Origin: Thermoleophilia bacterium
GTDB lineage: Bacteria > Actinomycetota > Thermoleophilia > Gaiellales > Gaiellaceae
Length of the DNA stretch: 9,518 bases
Direction: 5' to 3'
Assembly (NCBI GenBank): GCA_025936595.1
Contig: JAICTB010000075.1
Coordinates: forward strand, 1 to 9,518
The notes under the pieces were generated by a model. The model searched no databases, had not been told where the DNA came from, and worked only from the letters and a program-made list of their open reading frames with translations. Positions 1 to 6,200 of the stretch are shown here, piece after piece; within the stretch, counting starts at the first letter, position 1; every line of letters starts with the position of its first letter. The position numbers were made by a program, and so were the translations under genes.

Positions 1-1
1 C

Positions 2-1549
2 GGCATCGCCTCGACGTGGACCGGGACGATGCCGTGCAACCTGAATCAGCGCGAGCTCGCGCGACGCGTCGCGGAGGGCGTCACCTCGGGGGGAGGCGTC
101 CCGCTCGAGTTCAACACGATCGCCGTCTCGGACAACCAGTCACAGGGAACGCCGGGCATGCGCGCCTCGCTCGTCTCCCGGGAGGTGATCGCCGACTCGA
201 TCGAGCTGATGGTCCACGCGCACGACTTCGACGCGCTCGTGTGCCTCGTCGGCTGCGACAAGACTGTCCCGGCGGCGTTGATGGCGCTCGCACGTGTCGA
301 CAGGCCGGCCGTGCTTCTCTACAGCGGGCCGATGCGCGCCGGGCGATCGCGGGGTCGCGACGTGACGATCCAGGACGTCTGGGAGGCGGTCGGCGCCGAA
401 GAGCGAGGACTGATCCCGCGAGGCGAGCTCGACGAGCTCGAGCGGCACGCCTGCCCGGGCGCCGGCACGTGCGCCGGGCACTTCACGGCGAACACGATGG
501 GGGTCGCGATCGAGTGTCTCGGCATCGCGTGCATCGGCGACGGCCTGATTGCGGCCGGCGACCTCGATGCGAAGGGCGAGGCGGCGGTACGCGCCGGTGC
601 GCTGGCCGCGTCGCTGAGCGTGAGTGCGCGGAGCTTCCTCGACCGGCGCGCGCTCCTGAATGCGATGGCGGGCATCGCGGCGACCGGCGGCTCGACGAAC
701 GGCATCCTGCATCTCCTCGCGGTCGCACGGGAGGCCGGCGTCGAACTGACGCTGGACGATCTCGCGGAGGTGAGTGCCCGGACGCCGGTGCTAGCGGATC
801 TCGCACCGTCGGGCCGGTTCATGGCCGAGGATCTCCACCGCGCAGGCGGCACACGAACGCTCCTCCGCGAGCTCGTGCGCGGCGGTTTCGTCGACGGCTC
901 GGCCCCGACGGTCGAAGGAGGATCGCTGGCGGATGCGGCGCTCGGCGGCTCGACGCCCGATGGGCGAGTGCTCTTCCCGGTCGAGGCGCCGCTCGCGGAG
1001 AACGGCGCGCTGCACGTCCTGCGCGGAAACCTCGCGCCCGACGGCAGCCTCGTCAAGGCACCGCGCTCGCTGCGAAGCCTCCACCGCGGGCCCGCCCGCG
1101 TCTTCGAGAGCGAGGAGGCGTGCACCGACGCCGTTCGAGCGGGGCTCGCCCGCGCCGGCGACGTGCTCGTCGTGCGCTACGAGGGCCCCGCCGGCGGACC
1201 GGGCATGCGCGAGATGCTGAGCGTCACCGCGTCGGTCGTCGGCGCCGGCCTCGGCGAGACGGTGGCGCTCGTCACCGACGGGCGCTTCTCCGGTGCCACG
1301 CGCGGGCTGATGGTGGGACACGTCGCTCCCGAGGCTGCACACGGCGGTCCCCTCGCGGTCGTCCACGATGGTGACACGATTGCGATCGACGTGACTGCGA
1401 ACACACTGACGCTCGAGGTCAGCGAAACGGAGCTCTCCGCACGGCTCGCCGCATGGAGCCCGCCGCCGACCCCGCCGCTCGGAGGCGTCTTCGGCCGCTA
1501 TCGGGCGCTGGTCGGCTCGGCATCGGAAGGCGCCGTGCTCCACGCGTGA
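2..1549 (+). CDS. IlvD/EDD family dehydratase (dihydroxy-acid or sugar-acid dehydratase), 5'-partial
   Basis: This Fe-S dehydratase removes water from a 2,3-dihydroxy acid to give a 2-keto acid. The frame is open from base 2, and the first codons (GIASTWTGTMPCN) match the usual N-terminal region of the family, so roughly 45-50 residues lie outside the window. Numbering from base 2, the three cysteines expected to bind the cluster are C12 (MPCN), C85 (GCDK) and C157 (CPGAGTC). Their spacing of about 73 and 72 residues fits the [2Fe-2S] dihydroxy-acid dehydratases. The catalytic serine is probably S430 in DGRFSGAT, followed by the usual GHVAPEA motif, and the end (ASEGAV) is also typical. By sequence it looks like an ordinary dihydroxy-acid dehydratase (IlvD). 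Its coupling to two sugar-type dehydrogenases suggests instead an aldonate dehydratase making a 2-keto-3-deoxyaldonate. The family call is firm; the substrate is inferred. Its stop overlaps the next start by four bases. Confidence 0.93.
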   Translation, partial: GIASTWTGTMPCNLNQRELARRVAEGVTSGGGVPLEFNTIAVSDNQSQGTPGMRASLVSREVIADSIELMVHAHDFDALVCLVGCDKTVPAALMALARVDRPAVLLYSGPMRAGRSRGRDVTIQDVWEAVGAEERGLIPRGELDELERHACPGAGTCAGHFTANTMGVAIECLGIACIGDGLIAAGDLDAKGEAAVRAGALAASLSVSARSFLDRRALLNAMAGIAATGGSTNGILHLLAVAREAGVELTLDDLAEVSARTPVLADLAPSGRFMAEDLHRAGGTRTLLRELVRGGFVDGSAPTVEGGSLADAALGGSTPDGRVLFPVEAPLAENGALHVLRGNLAPDGSLVKAPRSLRSLHRGPARVFESEEACTDAVRAGLARAGDVLVVRYEGPAGGPGMREMLSVTASVVGAGLGETVALVTDGRFSGATRGLMVGHVAPEAAHGGPLAVVHDGDTIAIDVTANTLTLEVSETELSARLAAWSPPPTPPLGGVFGRYRALVGSASEGAVLHA

Positions 1550-2217
1550 AGCGGGCGCTCGTCACCGGTGCGGGCTCCGGCATCGGCGCCGCCGTCGCGC
1601 AGCGACTCGTCGCAGAGGGCCTCGACGTGGTGCGCGCAGACCTGCGCGACCCCGGCGAAGGCGGCCTGATCCTCGATGTGCGCGACGAGGCACAGGTCGC
1701 GCCTGCGATGCGCGACCTCGACGTGCTCGTCAACGTCGCCGGAATCGGCGCTACGACCACTGCGCCCGACACGCCGCTCGAGGTTTGGGACGACGTCTTC
1801 GCGGTCAACGCCCGCGGCACGTTTTTGTGCTGCAAGCACGCGATCCCCGGCATGGCCGCCCGCGGCGGCGGCTCGATCGTCAACGTCGCTTCGGTCGGAG
1901 CGCTCGTCGGGCTGCGTAACCGCGCCGCATATTGCGCGTCGAAGGGTGCGGTCGTCGCACTGACGCGCGCGCTCGCGGTCGACCACGTCGACGACGGCAT
2001 CCGCGTCAATGCGGTGTGTCCCGGCACCGTCGACTCGCCGTGGGTTCGCCGGCTCGTCGACGAGTCGGGCGAGTCGCTCGAAGCGCTCCGTGCACGCCAG
2101 CCGATGGGCAGGCTCGGCACGACCGAGGAGATCGCCGACGCCGTGGCCTATCTCGTTTCCGCCGAGTTCGCGACGGGCACGATCCTCACCATCGACGGCG
2201 GTCTGACAACAGCGTGA
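1546..2217 (+). CDS. short-chain dehydrogenase, probably a 2-keto-3-deoxy-aldonate dehydrogenase type
   Basis: This is a classical SDR oxidoreductase of 223 residues. The start is GTG at 1546, because the Rossmann strand begins at once (MKRALVTGAGSGIG) and GTGA makes a 4-base overlap with the dehydratase stop. Visible motifs are TGAGSGIG (7-14), NVAG (63-66), N88, S116, Y129 and K133 (YCASK), PG (159-160) and a C-terminal IDGG. D32 at the end of the second strand predicts NAD rather than NADP. The stretch NRAAYCASK, the CPGTVDSPW motif and RQPMGRLGTTEEIA recall 2-keto-3-deoxy-L-fuconate dehydrogenases and BDH2-like SDRs, as remembered rather than searched. With that kinship, a dehydratase upstream and a sugar dehydrogenase downstream, oxidation of a 2-keto-3-deoxyaldonate at C4 is a reasonable guess. 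The protein is about 25-30 residues shorter than usual, with the loss between the second strand and NVAG. No good ribosome binding site is seen, so translation is probably coupled. Confidence 0.9.
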   Translation: MKRALVTGAGSGIGAAVAQRLVAEGLDVVRADLRDPGEGGLILDVRDEAQVAPAMRDLDVLVNVAGIGATTTAPDTPLEVWDDVFAVNARGTFLCCKHAIPGMAARGGGSIVNVASVGALVGLRNRAAYCASKGAVVALTRALAVDHVDDGIRVNAVCPGTVDSPWVRRLVDESGESLEALRARQPMGRLGTTEEIADAVAYLVSAEFATGTILTIDGGLTTA

Positions 2218-3260
2218 TGCAGGGACTGGTCGTGCACCCCGGCGCCGCGCATTCGACCCGCGTCGCGGACGTTCCGGATGTGAAAGCGGGACCGAACGAG
2301 GTGCTGCTGCGCATCCTCGAGGTGGGCGTCTGCGGAACGGACCGTGAGATCTCCGAAGGTCTGTACGGCACCGCTCCGGCAGGCGAGCAGACGCTCGTGA
2401 TCGGCCACGAGATGCTCGCGCAGGTCGAGCAGGACGGCCACGGCTTCACCCGCGGCGATCACGTCACCGCGACCGTGCGCCGCTCCTGTCACCACTGCAT
2501 CGCGTGCAACGAAGACCAGCCCGATTCGTGCCTCACCGGCGACTACAGCGAGCGCGGCATCATGCGCCTCGACGGCTTCGCGCGCGAGCTCGTTGCCGAA
2601 GACGCAGCGCAGCTGATCCCCATCCCCCGCTCGCTCGGCCGGCTCGCCGTGCTCGCCGAGCCGAGCTCGATCTGCGCGCGGGGCATCAGGCACGCCCGCG
2701 CGATCGGCAACCGCCAGCCGTGGCAGCTGCAACGTGCACTCGTCGTCGGTGCGGGGGCGGTCGGGATGCTCGCGACGTTCCTGCTGCGGCTCGAGGGTCT
2801 CGACGTCTGGACCGCGTCGCTCGAGCCGGCCAACGAGCTCGCCGAGGCGATCGGCGCCCACTACGTCTCGACGAAGGACACCGACCTGAAGGAGCTCGGC
2901 GGCTTCGATCTCGTGCTCGAGTGCGCAGGCGACGCGCAGGCGATGGCCGACTCCCTCGGGCTCCTGCGGCGGAGCGGCGTCGCCTGCCTCCTCGGCATCG
3001 ACCCGCGCAAGCAGCGGGTCTCGATCGACGGACCGACGATCGGCGCCGACGCCGTCCTCGAGAACCGCGTGCTCTTCGGGAGCGTGAACGCGCAGCGTCA
3101 GGACTGGCTCGCCGCGGTCGACGGTCTCGCACGCGCGCACGAGCGCTGGCCCGACGAGCTCGCGCAGCTCGTCAGCCTGCGCGTGCCGCTCGACCGCTTC
3201 GCCGAGGCCTTCGCGCACCGCGGCGGCAAAGCCACGCTGGTGCTTCAGAGCGAGCGGTAG
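2217..3260 (+). CDS. zinc-dependent glucose/aldose 1-dehydrogenase-like MDR protein
   Basis: This 347-residue medium-chain dehydrogenase resembles archaeal and bacterial glucose dehydrogenases, which oxidise an aldose to its lactone. The ATG shares one base with the preceding TGA (TGATG), so translation is coupled. Catalytic zinc ligands are C39, H64 and E65 (GHE), with E148 as the likely fourth. The structural zinc site is the canonical C91-C94-C97-C105 set. GTD (40-42), the TGDYSERGI stretch (107-115) and VNAQ (290-293) match Sulfolobus-type glucose dehydrogenase, where the equivalents of T41 and N291 touch the sugar. GAGAVG (178-183) is the nucleotide-binding loop. The following loop reads ASLEP where the NADP-binding Sulfolobus enzyme has an Asn-Arg-Arg motif, so cofactor preference may differ. 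The C terminus overlaps the opposing gene by 16 bases. Glucose, xylose or galactose are all possible substrates; the family assignment is much surer than the sugar. Confidence 0.9.
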   Translation: MQGLVVHPGAAHSTRVADVPDVKAGPNEVLLRILEVGVCGTDREISEGLYGTAPAGEQTLVIGHEMLAQVEQDGHGFTRGDHVTATVRRSCHHCIACNEDQPDSCLTGDYSERGIMRLDGFARELVAEDAAQLIPIPRSLGRLAVLAEPSSICARGIRHARAIGNRQPWQLQRALVVGAGAVGMLATFLLRLEGLDVWTASLEPANELAEAIGAHYVSTKDTDLKELGGFDLVLECAGDAQAMADSLGLLRRSGVACLLGIDPRKQRVSIDGPTIGADAVLENRVLFGSVNAQRQDWLAAVDGLARAHERWPDELAQLVSLRVPLDRFAEAFAHRGGKATLVLQSER

Positions 3261-4351
3261 GAGACCAGCTCGCGCGCGCCGGTCTCGCCCGAGCGCAGGA
3301 TCGCGTCGCAGATCTCCGCGACGCGATAGCCGTCCTCGAACGTCGCGCCGTACGGCGCCACGTCCGTGTCGTCTGCAATCGCCTGCAGCATGTGGTGCAG
3401 CTCGTGCACGAACGTGTCGCCCCAGCCGATGATGTGCCCGGGCGGCCACCAGTGCTCCCAGAACGGATGATCCGTCTCCGAGACGAGCACCGTCTTGAAG
3501 CCGCGGGCGCGGTCGCCGTCCGCGCGGAAGACCTGCAGCTCGTTCAGCCGTTCCATGTCGAACGCAAGCGAGCCGCGCGAGCCGTTGATCTCCCACTGGA
3601 ACGCATTGCGCCGCCCGAGCGCGAGGCGGGTCGACTCGATCGTCCCCACGGAGCCGTTCTCGAACTCGACGGCCGCCTCGATCGCGTCGTCGACCTTGCG
3701 GCCGGGCAGGAACGTCTTCGCGAAGCCGGCGACGCTCGCGATCTCGCCGTTCAGGAAGCGCGCGAGGTCGACGACGTGCGTCGTCAGGTCGCCGAGCGCG
3801 CCCGACCCCGCCTCGCCGGGATCGAAGCGCCACGTGTCGAGTGACGCGTCGTCGGCCCAGTCCTGCAGGTAGCGCCCGCGGAAGTGGCGGATCTCCCCCA
3901 GCTCGCCGGCTTCGATCATCTCTCGCGCCAGCCGTACCGCCGGGACGAAGCGGTAGTTGAACGCGCACAGGTGCTTGACGCCGGTCGCTGCGACGCGCTG
4001 CCAGATGTCGAAGCTCTCGCCGGCGTCGCGGCCGAGCGGCTTCTCGCAGATCACATGCTTCCCCGCCTCTGCGGCGGCGATCGTCGGCTCGGCGTGGAGC
4101 GCGTTCGGCCCGCCGTTGTCGAAGAGGCCGATGCGGTCGTCGTCGACGAGCTCGCGCCAGTCGCCGGTCGCGTACTCGTAGCCGTAGCGCTTCGCCGCCT
4201 CGCCCACCGCCTGCTCGTCGCGTCCGGCTATGCCGACGAGGCGCGGCTCGAGCGGCGGCGGCCACGTCATGTACGCGATCGTCTTGAACGCATTCGAGTG
4301 CGCCTTGCCCATGAACGCGTAGCCGAGCATCCCGACACCGATCTCTCCCAT
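3245..4351 (-). CDS. Gfo/Idh/MocA oxidoreductase, levoglucosan dehydrogenase-like
   Basis: This NAD(P)-dependent sugar or polyol dehydrogenase has 368 residues. The N terminus has a Rossmann fold (IGVGMLGYAFMGKAH, 4-18), so the ATG at 4351 is needed and the Met at residue 8 would cut the first strand. The signature ICEKP (101-105) carries the catalytic K104. GALGDLTTHVVD (184-195) carries the D188/H192 pair typical of the family. The order of short motifs (GKAHS, WPPP, AFNYRFVPAV, RYLQDW, WRF, SGALGD, GRRN, ERLNELQVF, GFKTV, EDGYRVAEICDAI) strongly recalls levoglucosan dehydrogenase of Pseudarthrobacter, which makes a 3-keto sugar; this comparison is from memory. Related inositol or 3-keto-glycoside dehydrogenases are alternatives. 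A usual TPN motif reads GGPN (80-83). Its 3' end overlaps the glucose-dehydrogenase-like gene by 16 bases, and its start lies 17 bases from a divergent Gfo/Idh/MocA gene. Confidence 0.9.
   Translation of the reverse strand: MGEIGVGMLGYAFMGKAHSNAFKTIAYMTWPPPLEPRLVGIAGRDEQAVGEAAKRYGYEYATGDWRELVDDDRIGLFDNGGPNALHAEPTIAAAEAGKHVICEKPLGRDAGESFDIWQRVAATGVKHLCAFNYRFVPAVRLAREMIEAGELGEIRHFRGRYLQDWADDASLDTWRFDPGEAGSGALGDLTTHVVDLARFLNGEIASVAGFAKTFLPGRKVDDAIEAAVEFENGSVGTIESTRLALGRRNAFQWEINGSRGSLAFDMERLNELQVFRADGDRARGFKTVLVSETDHPFWEHWWPPGHIIGWGDTFVHELHHMLQAIADDTDVAPYGATFEDGYRVAEICDAILRSGETGARELVSYRSL
3261..3286 (+). terminator. possible hairpin just after the glucose-dehydrogenase-like gene
   Basis: GAGACC at 3261-3266 is perfectly complementary to GGTCTC at 3281-3286, giving a 6-bp stem with a 14-base GC-rich loop that begins one base after the stop of the plus-strand gene. 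There is no T tract, so it is not a classical intrinsic terminator. The same bases encode the C-terminal part of the opposing gene, so the match may be chance. Confidence 0.22.
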
Positions 4352-4368
4352 TGCGCGATAGTAGGCAG
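4352..4368. promoter_or_regulatory. 17-base divergent gap between two Gfo/Idh/MocA genes
   Basis: The whole space between the two divergent starts is 17 bases (26 if the plus-strand gene begins at ATG 4378). On the minus strand TACTAT (complement of 4358-4363) fits a loose TANNNT -10 pattern seven bases (4352-4357 plus start) before the ATG, which would imply a nearly leaderless mRNA. On the plus strand GTAGG (4361-4365) is a weak ribosome binding site, 3 bases before ATG 4369 and 12 before ATG 4378. Promoters for one or both genes must extend into the neighbouring coding region. Confidence 0.25.
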
Positions 4369-5346
4369 ATGGCCGACATGCCCGTCAAATGGGGAATCAT
4401 CTCGACCGCCGACATCAACCGGAAGGTGATCCCGGGCGCCCACGCGTCGCCGAAGGTCGAGCTCGTCGCGGTCGCGAGCCGCGAGCAGGCACGCGCGGAG
4501 GAGTACGCGCGCACCTGGGAGATCGAGCGCGCCCACGGCTCCTACGATGCGCTGCTCGCCGACCCGGAGATCGAGGCTGTCTACATCTCGCTGCCGAACA
4601 CGATGCACTGCGAATGGTCCGTGAAGGCGCTCGAGGCGGGCAAGCACGTCCTCTGCGAGAAACCGATGTCGCGCCACGCCGACGAAGTCGCGGCCGCGTT
4701 CGACGTCGCGGAACGCACCGGCCTCCATCTCTCCGAGGCGTTCATGTACCGGCACAACCCGCAGACGGCCAGGGCGAAGGAGCTCGTCGAGCAGGGCGCG
4801 ATCGGCGAGCTGCGGCTCGTCCGCTCCGCGTTCGGCTACTCGCTCTACGACCACGACAACATTCGCCTGCGCACGGACGTCGAGGGCGGCGCGCTGATGG
4901 ACGTCGGCTGTTACAACGTCAGCGGCTCGCGCCTCTTCGGCGGCGAGCCCGTAAAGGCGTTCGGCGAGGCGTGGTTCGGCCCCTCGGGCACCGACTGGGT
5001 CTTCGCGGGGACGCTGCGGTTCCCCGGCGACGTGCTCGCGACGTTCGATTGCGGCACCGCGATGGTGGAGCGCGACGAGCTCGAGGCGATCGGGAGCGAG
5101 GGCTCGCTGTTCCTCGACGATCCGTGGCACTGCACGAATCCCGTGATCGAGGTACGGCGCGACGGGAAGGTGGAGCGGATCGAGCTCGAGCGCGAGGACT
5201 CGTACCGGCTCGAGCTCGAGAACGTGAGCGACGCGATCCGGGGAGAGGGCGAACTGCTGCTCGGGCGTGAGGACGCGATCGGGCAGGCACGCGCGCTCGA
5301 GGCACTGCACGAGGCCACAGCGGGCGGCGCTCCCGTCGCGCTGTGA
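4369..5346 (+). CDS. Gfo/Idh/MocA oxidoreductase, D-xylose dehydrogenase/dihydrodiol dehydrogenase-like
   Basis: This is a second Gfo/Idh/MocA NAD(P)-dependent oxidoreductase, 325 residues from ATG 4369. ATG 4378 (322 residues) is almost equally likely. An upstream TTG at 4351 is disfavoured because it falls in the start codon of the opposite gene. The N-terminal nucleotide fold starts at KWGIISTADI (7-16). LCEKPMS (95-101) carries catalytic K98. EAFMYR (123-128) and DVGCY (178-182) are typical of the subgroup that contains NADP-dependent D-xylose dehydrogenases and trans-1,2-dihydrobenzenediol dehydrogenases. It is clearly a different subgroup from the divergent neighbour, so the two are not a recent duplication. 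The stop overlaps the start of the D-lyxose isomerase gene by four bases (GTGA), which suggests that both act on pentoses or related sugars. The exact substrate, and whether it oxidises a sugar or reduces a keto sugar, cannot be read from the sequence. Confidence 0.9.
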   Translation: MADMPVKWGIISTADINRKVIPGAHASPKVELVAVASREQARAEEYARTWEIERAHGSYDALLADPEIEAVYISLPNTMHCEWSVKALEAGKHVLCEKPMSRHADEVAAAFDVAERTGLHLSEAFMYRHNPQTARAKELVEQGAIGELRLVRSAFGYSLYDHDNIRLRTDVEGGALMDVGCYNVSGSRLFGGEPVKAFGEAWFGPSGTDWVFAGTLRFPGDVLATFDCGTAMVERDELEAIGSEGSLFLDDPWHCTNPVIEVRRDGKVERIELEREDSYRLELENVSDAIRGEGELLLGREDAIGQARALEALHEATAGGAPVAL

Positions 5347-5795
5347 CGGAGTCGCAGGCACGCGATCGAGCAGCGGCGATGCTCGAGGAGGCCGGCATCG
5401 CGCTCACTCCGGGCGAACGCGCGGCGATCGAGGTCACGGACTTCGGGCTCGGCAGCCTCGAGGAGACCGGACTGCAGCTTGTCGTCTACGTCAACACCGA
5501 ACGCGTCTGCGCGAAGGAGCTCGTGCTCTTCCCGCGCCAGACCTGCCCCGAGCACCGCCATCCCCCGTTCGGCGGCACGCCCGGCAAGGAGGAGACGTTC
5601 CGTTGCCGGACCGGCACCGTTCACCTGAACGTGGACGGTGAGGAGGTCGTCCTGCAGCCGGGCGAGCAGCACACGATCCCACCCGACACGCTGCACTGGT
5701 TCAGGGCGGGCGACGAAGGCGCCGTCGTGTCGGAGTTCTCGACGCAGAGCCGCGACGAGCTCGACGTCTTCACCGACCCGCGGATCGTTCGATAG
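5343..5795 (+). CDS. D-lyxose ketol-isomerase, cupin type
   Basis: This 150-residue single-domain cupin resembles the D-lyxose isomerases of the Bacillus YdaE type (EC 5.3.1.15). These interconvert D-lyxose and D-xylulose and often also D-mannose and D-fructose. The start is GTG 5343, overlapping the previous stop as GTGA. The metal-binding cupin motif is visible as H71 and H73 (CPEHRHPPF), E84 (GKEETF, 81-86; E83 is adjacent) and H118 (TLHWF). The second cupin motif PGEQHTIPPDTLHW (106-119) is strongly family-typical. The N-terminal helix of about 30 residues before the barrel is also usual. It probably works in the cytoplasm with Mn as cofactor, by family knowledge. The product D-xylulose would enter the pentose phosphate route after phosphorylation, but no xylulokinase gene is in view. 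Its last 26 bases overlap the opposing GlcG-like gene. Confidence 0.88.
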   Translation: MTESQARDRAAAMLEEAGIALTPGERAAIEVTDFGLGSLEETGLQLVVYVNTERVCAKELVLFPRQTCPEHRHPPFGGTPGKEETFRCRTGTVHLNVDGEEVVLQPGEQHTIPPDTLHWFRAGDEGAVVSEFSTQSRDELDVFTDPRIVR

Positions 5796-6156
5796 CGCGG
5801 AGCGCGAGCTCCTCGTCGAGCTCGCCCGCGAGACCGCTGACGCCGACGGCACCGATACGCACGCCGTCCTCGAAGACGGCGACGCCGCCGAGGAAGAACG
5901 TGAAGAACGGGTCGAAGCTCGCGCGCTCGACGGGATCGTCGCGCACCTTCTCGGCCAGCTCGCGCGTCGAGCGGGCGTCGCTCCGCGCTGCGGTGTACGC
6001 CTTGCGCTGCGCGTTCAGGCGCGTGTCCGGCGGCGCACCGTCCATCGTCGCGGCCGCGACGAGCTCGCCGTATGCGTCCGCGACGTAGACCGATACCGGC
6101 CCGGAGGCCTCCGCCACAACGTGTTCGACGATTGTGCGGGCACGCTCGAGCTTCAT
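5770..6156 (-). CDS. GlcG/HbpS-like (DUF336) protein
   Basis: This small soluble protein of 128 residues belongs to the GlcG/HbpS family. Members are known as companions of glycolate or other small-molecule catabolic genes, and some bind haem (HbpS) or cobalamin-related ligands. For most the function is not defined. Visible family marks are the first strand VSVYVADAYGELVAA (21-35), ARKAYTAA-like QRKAYTAA (50-57), GGVAVF (90-95), and the closing IGAVGVSG (101-108) followed by a DEELALRAI helix. There is no signal peptide, so a cytoplasmic location is expected, unlike secreted HbpS. The ATG at 6156 has no well-spaced ribosome binding site: a GAGGA lies 15 bases before it. Its 3' end overlaps the isomerase gene by 26 bases. 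It is divergent from the large membrane protein with only 44 bases between. A link to the sugar genes rests only on position. Confidence 0.85.
   Translation of the reverse strand: MKLERARTIVEHVVAEASGPVSVYVADAYGELVAAATMDGAPPDTRLNAQRKAYTAARSDARSTRELAEKVRDDPVERASFDPFFTFFLGGVAVFEDGVRIGAVGVSGLAGELDEELALRAIERSAGR
5804..5825 (+). terminator. possible hairpin just after the D-lyxose isomerase gene
   Basis: GCGAGCT at 5804-5810 pairs perfectly with AGCTCGC at 5819-5825 around an 8-base loop, starting eight bases after the isomerase stop. No T tract follows. The arms lie in the C-terminal coding part of the opposing gene, where Glu-Leu codons produce GAGCTC motifs readily, so the structure may be incidental. 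Confidence 0.22.
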
Positions 6157-6200
6157 GCGCGAGATCGTAATTCCTCGCAGTGCGATCTAGGATCGAACTG
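6157..6200. promoter_or_regulatory. 44-base divergent intergenic region
   Basis: This is the largest non-coding stretch in the window, between the GlcG-like gene (minus) and the large membrane protein (plus). On the minus strand TACGAT (complement of 6164-6169) is a loose -10 match seven bases from the GlcG-like start. On the plus strand TAGGAT (6188-6193) fits the same loose pattern but overlaps the ribosome binding site. A small inverted repeat CGATC-TAG-GATCG occupies 6183-6195. No convincing -35 box is seen for either gene, so this is a weak call based mostly on layout. Confidence 0.28.
6189..6192 (+). promoter_or_regulatory. ribosome binding site deciding the start of the membrane fusion protein
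   Basis: AGGA lies eight bases before ATG 6201, good spacing for a Shine-Dalgarno site. It supports ATG 6201 over the upstream in-frame GTG at 6180, which would place this motif inside the coding region and has no purine-rich site at a useful distance. Confidence 0.5.

Noticed and set aside
16..1374. A 452-codon plus-strand frame overlapping the dehydratase
   Set aside because: Arg/Gly-rich shadow frame; the dehydratase frame contains all family motifs.
4351..4368. TTG start at 4351 for the plus-strand Gfo/Idh/MocA gene
   Set aside because: It would add six residues with no family similarity and overlap the start codon of the divergent gene; ATG 4369 or 4378 is more plausible.
2148..4514. 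A 788-codon open frame on the minus strand spanning three genes
   Set aside because: It runs antisense or out of frame to three well-supported enzymes, is very rich in Arg and Ala, and has no recognisable domain. Long spurious frames are expected in such GC-rich DNA.
5180..5221. Repeated CGAGCTCGAG palindromes (5181-5190 and 5211-5220) as a possible operator pair
   Set aside because: They encode Glu-Leu-Glu with the preferred codons GAG and CTC and recur elsewhere for the same reason; position inside a gene gives no regulatory support.
6183..6195. CGATC-TAG-GATCG inverted repeat as an operator
   Set aside because: The arms are only five bases, and CGATC/GATCG is among the commonest strings in this sequence, so it is not reported as a separate feature.
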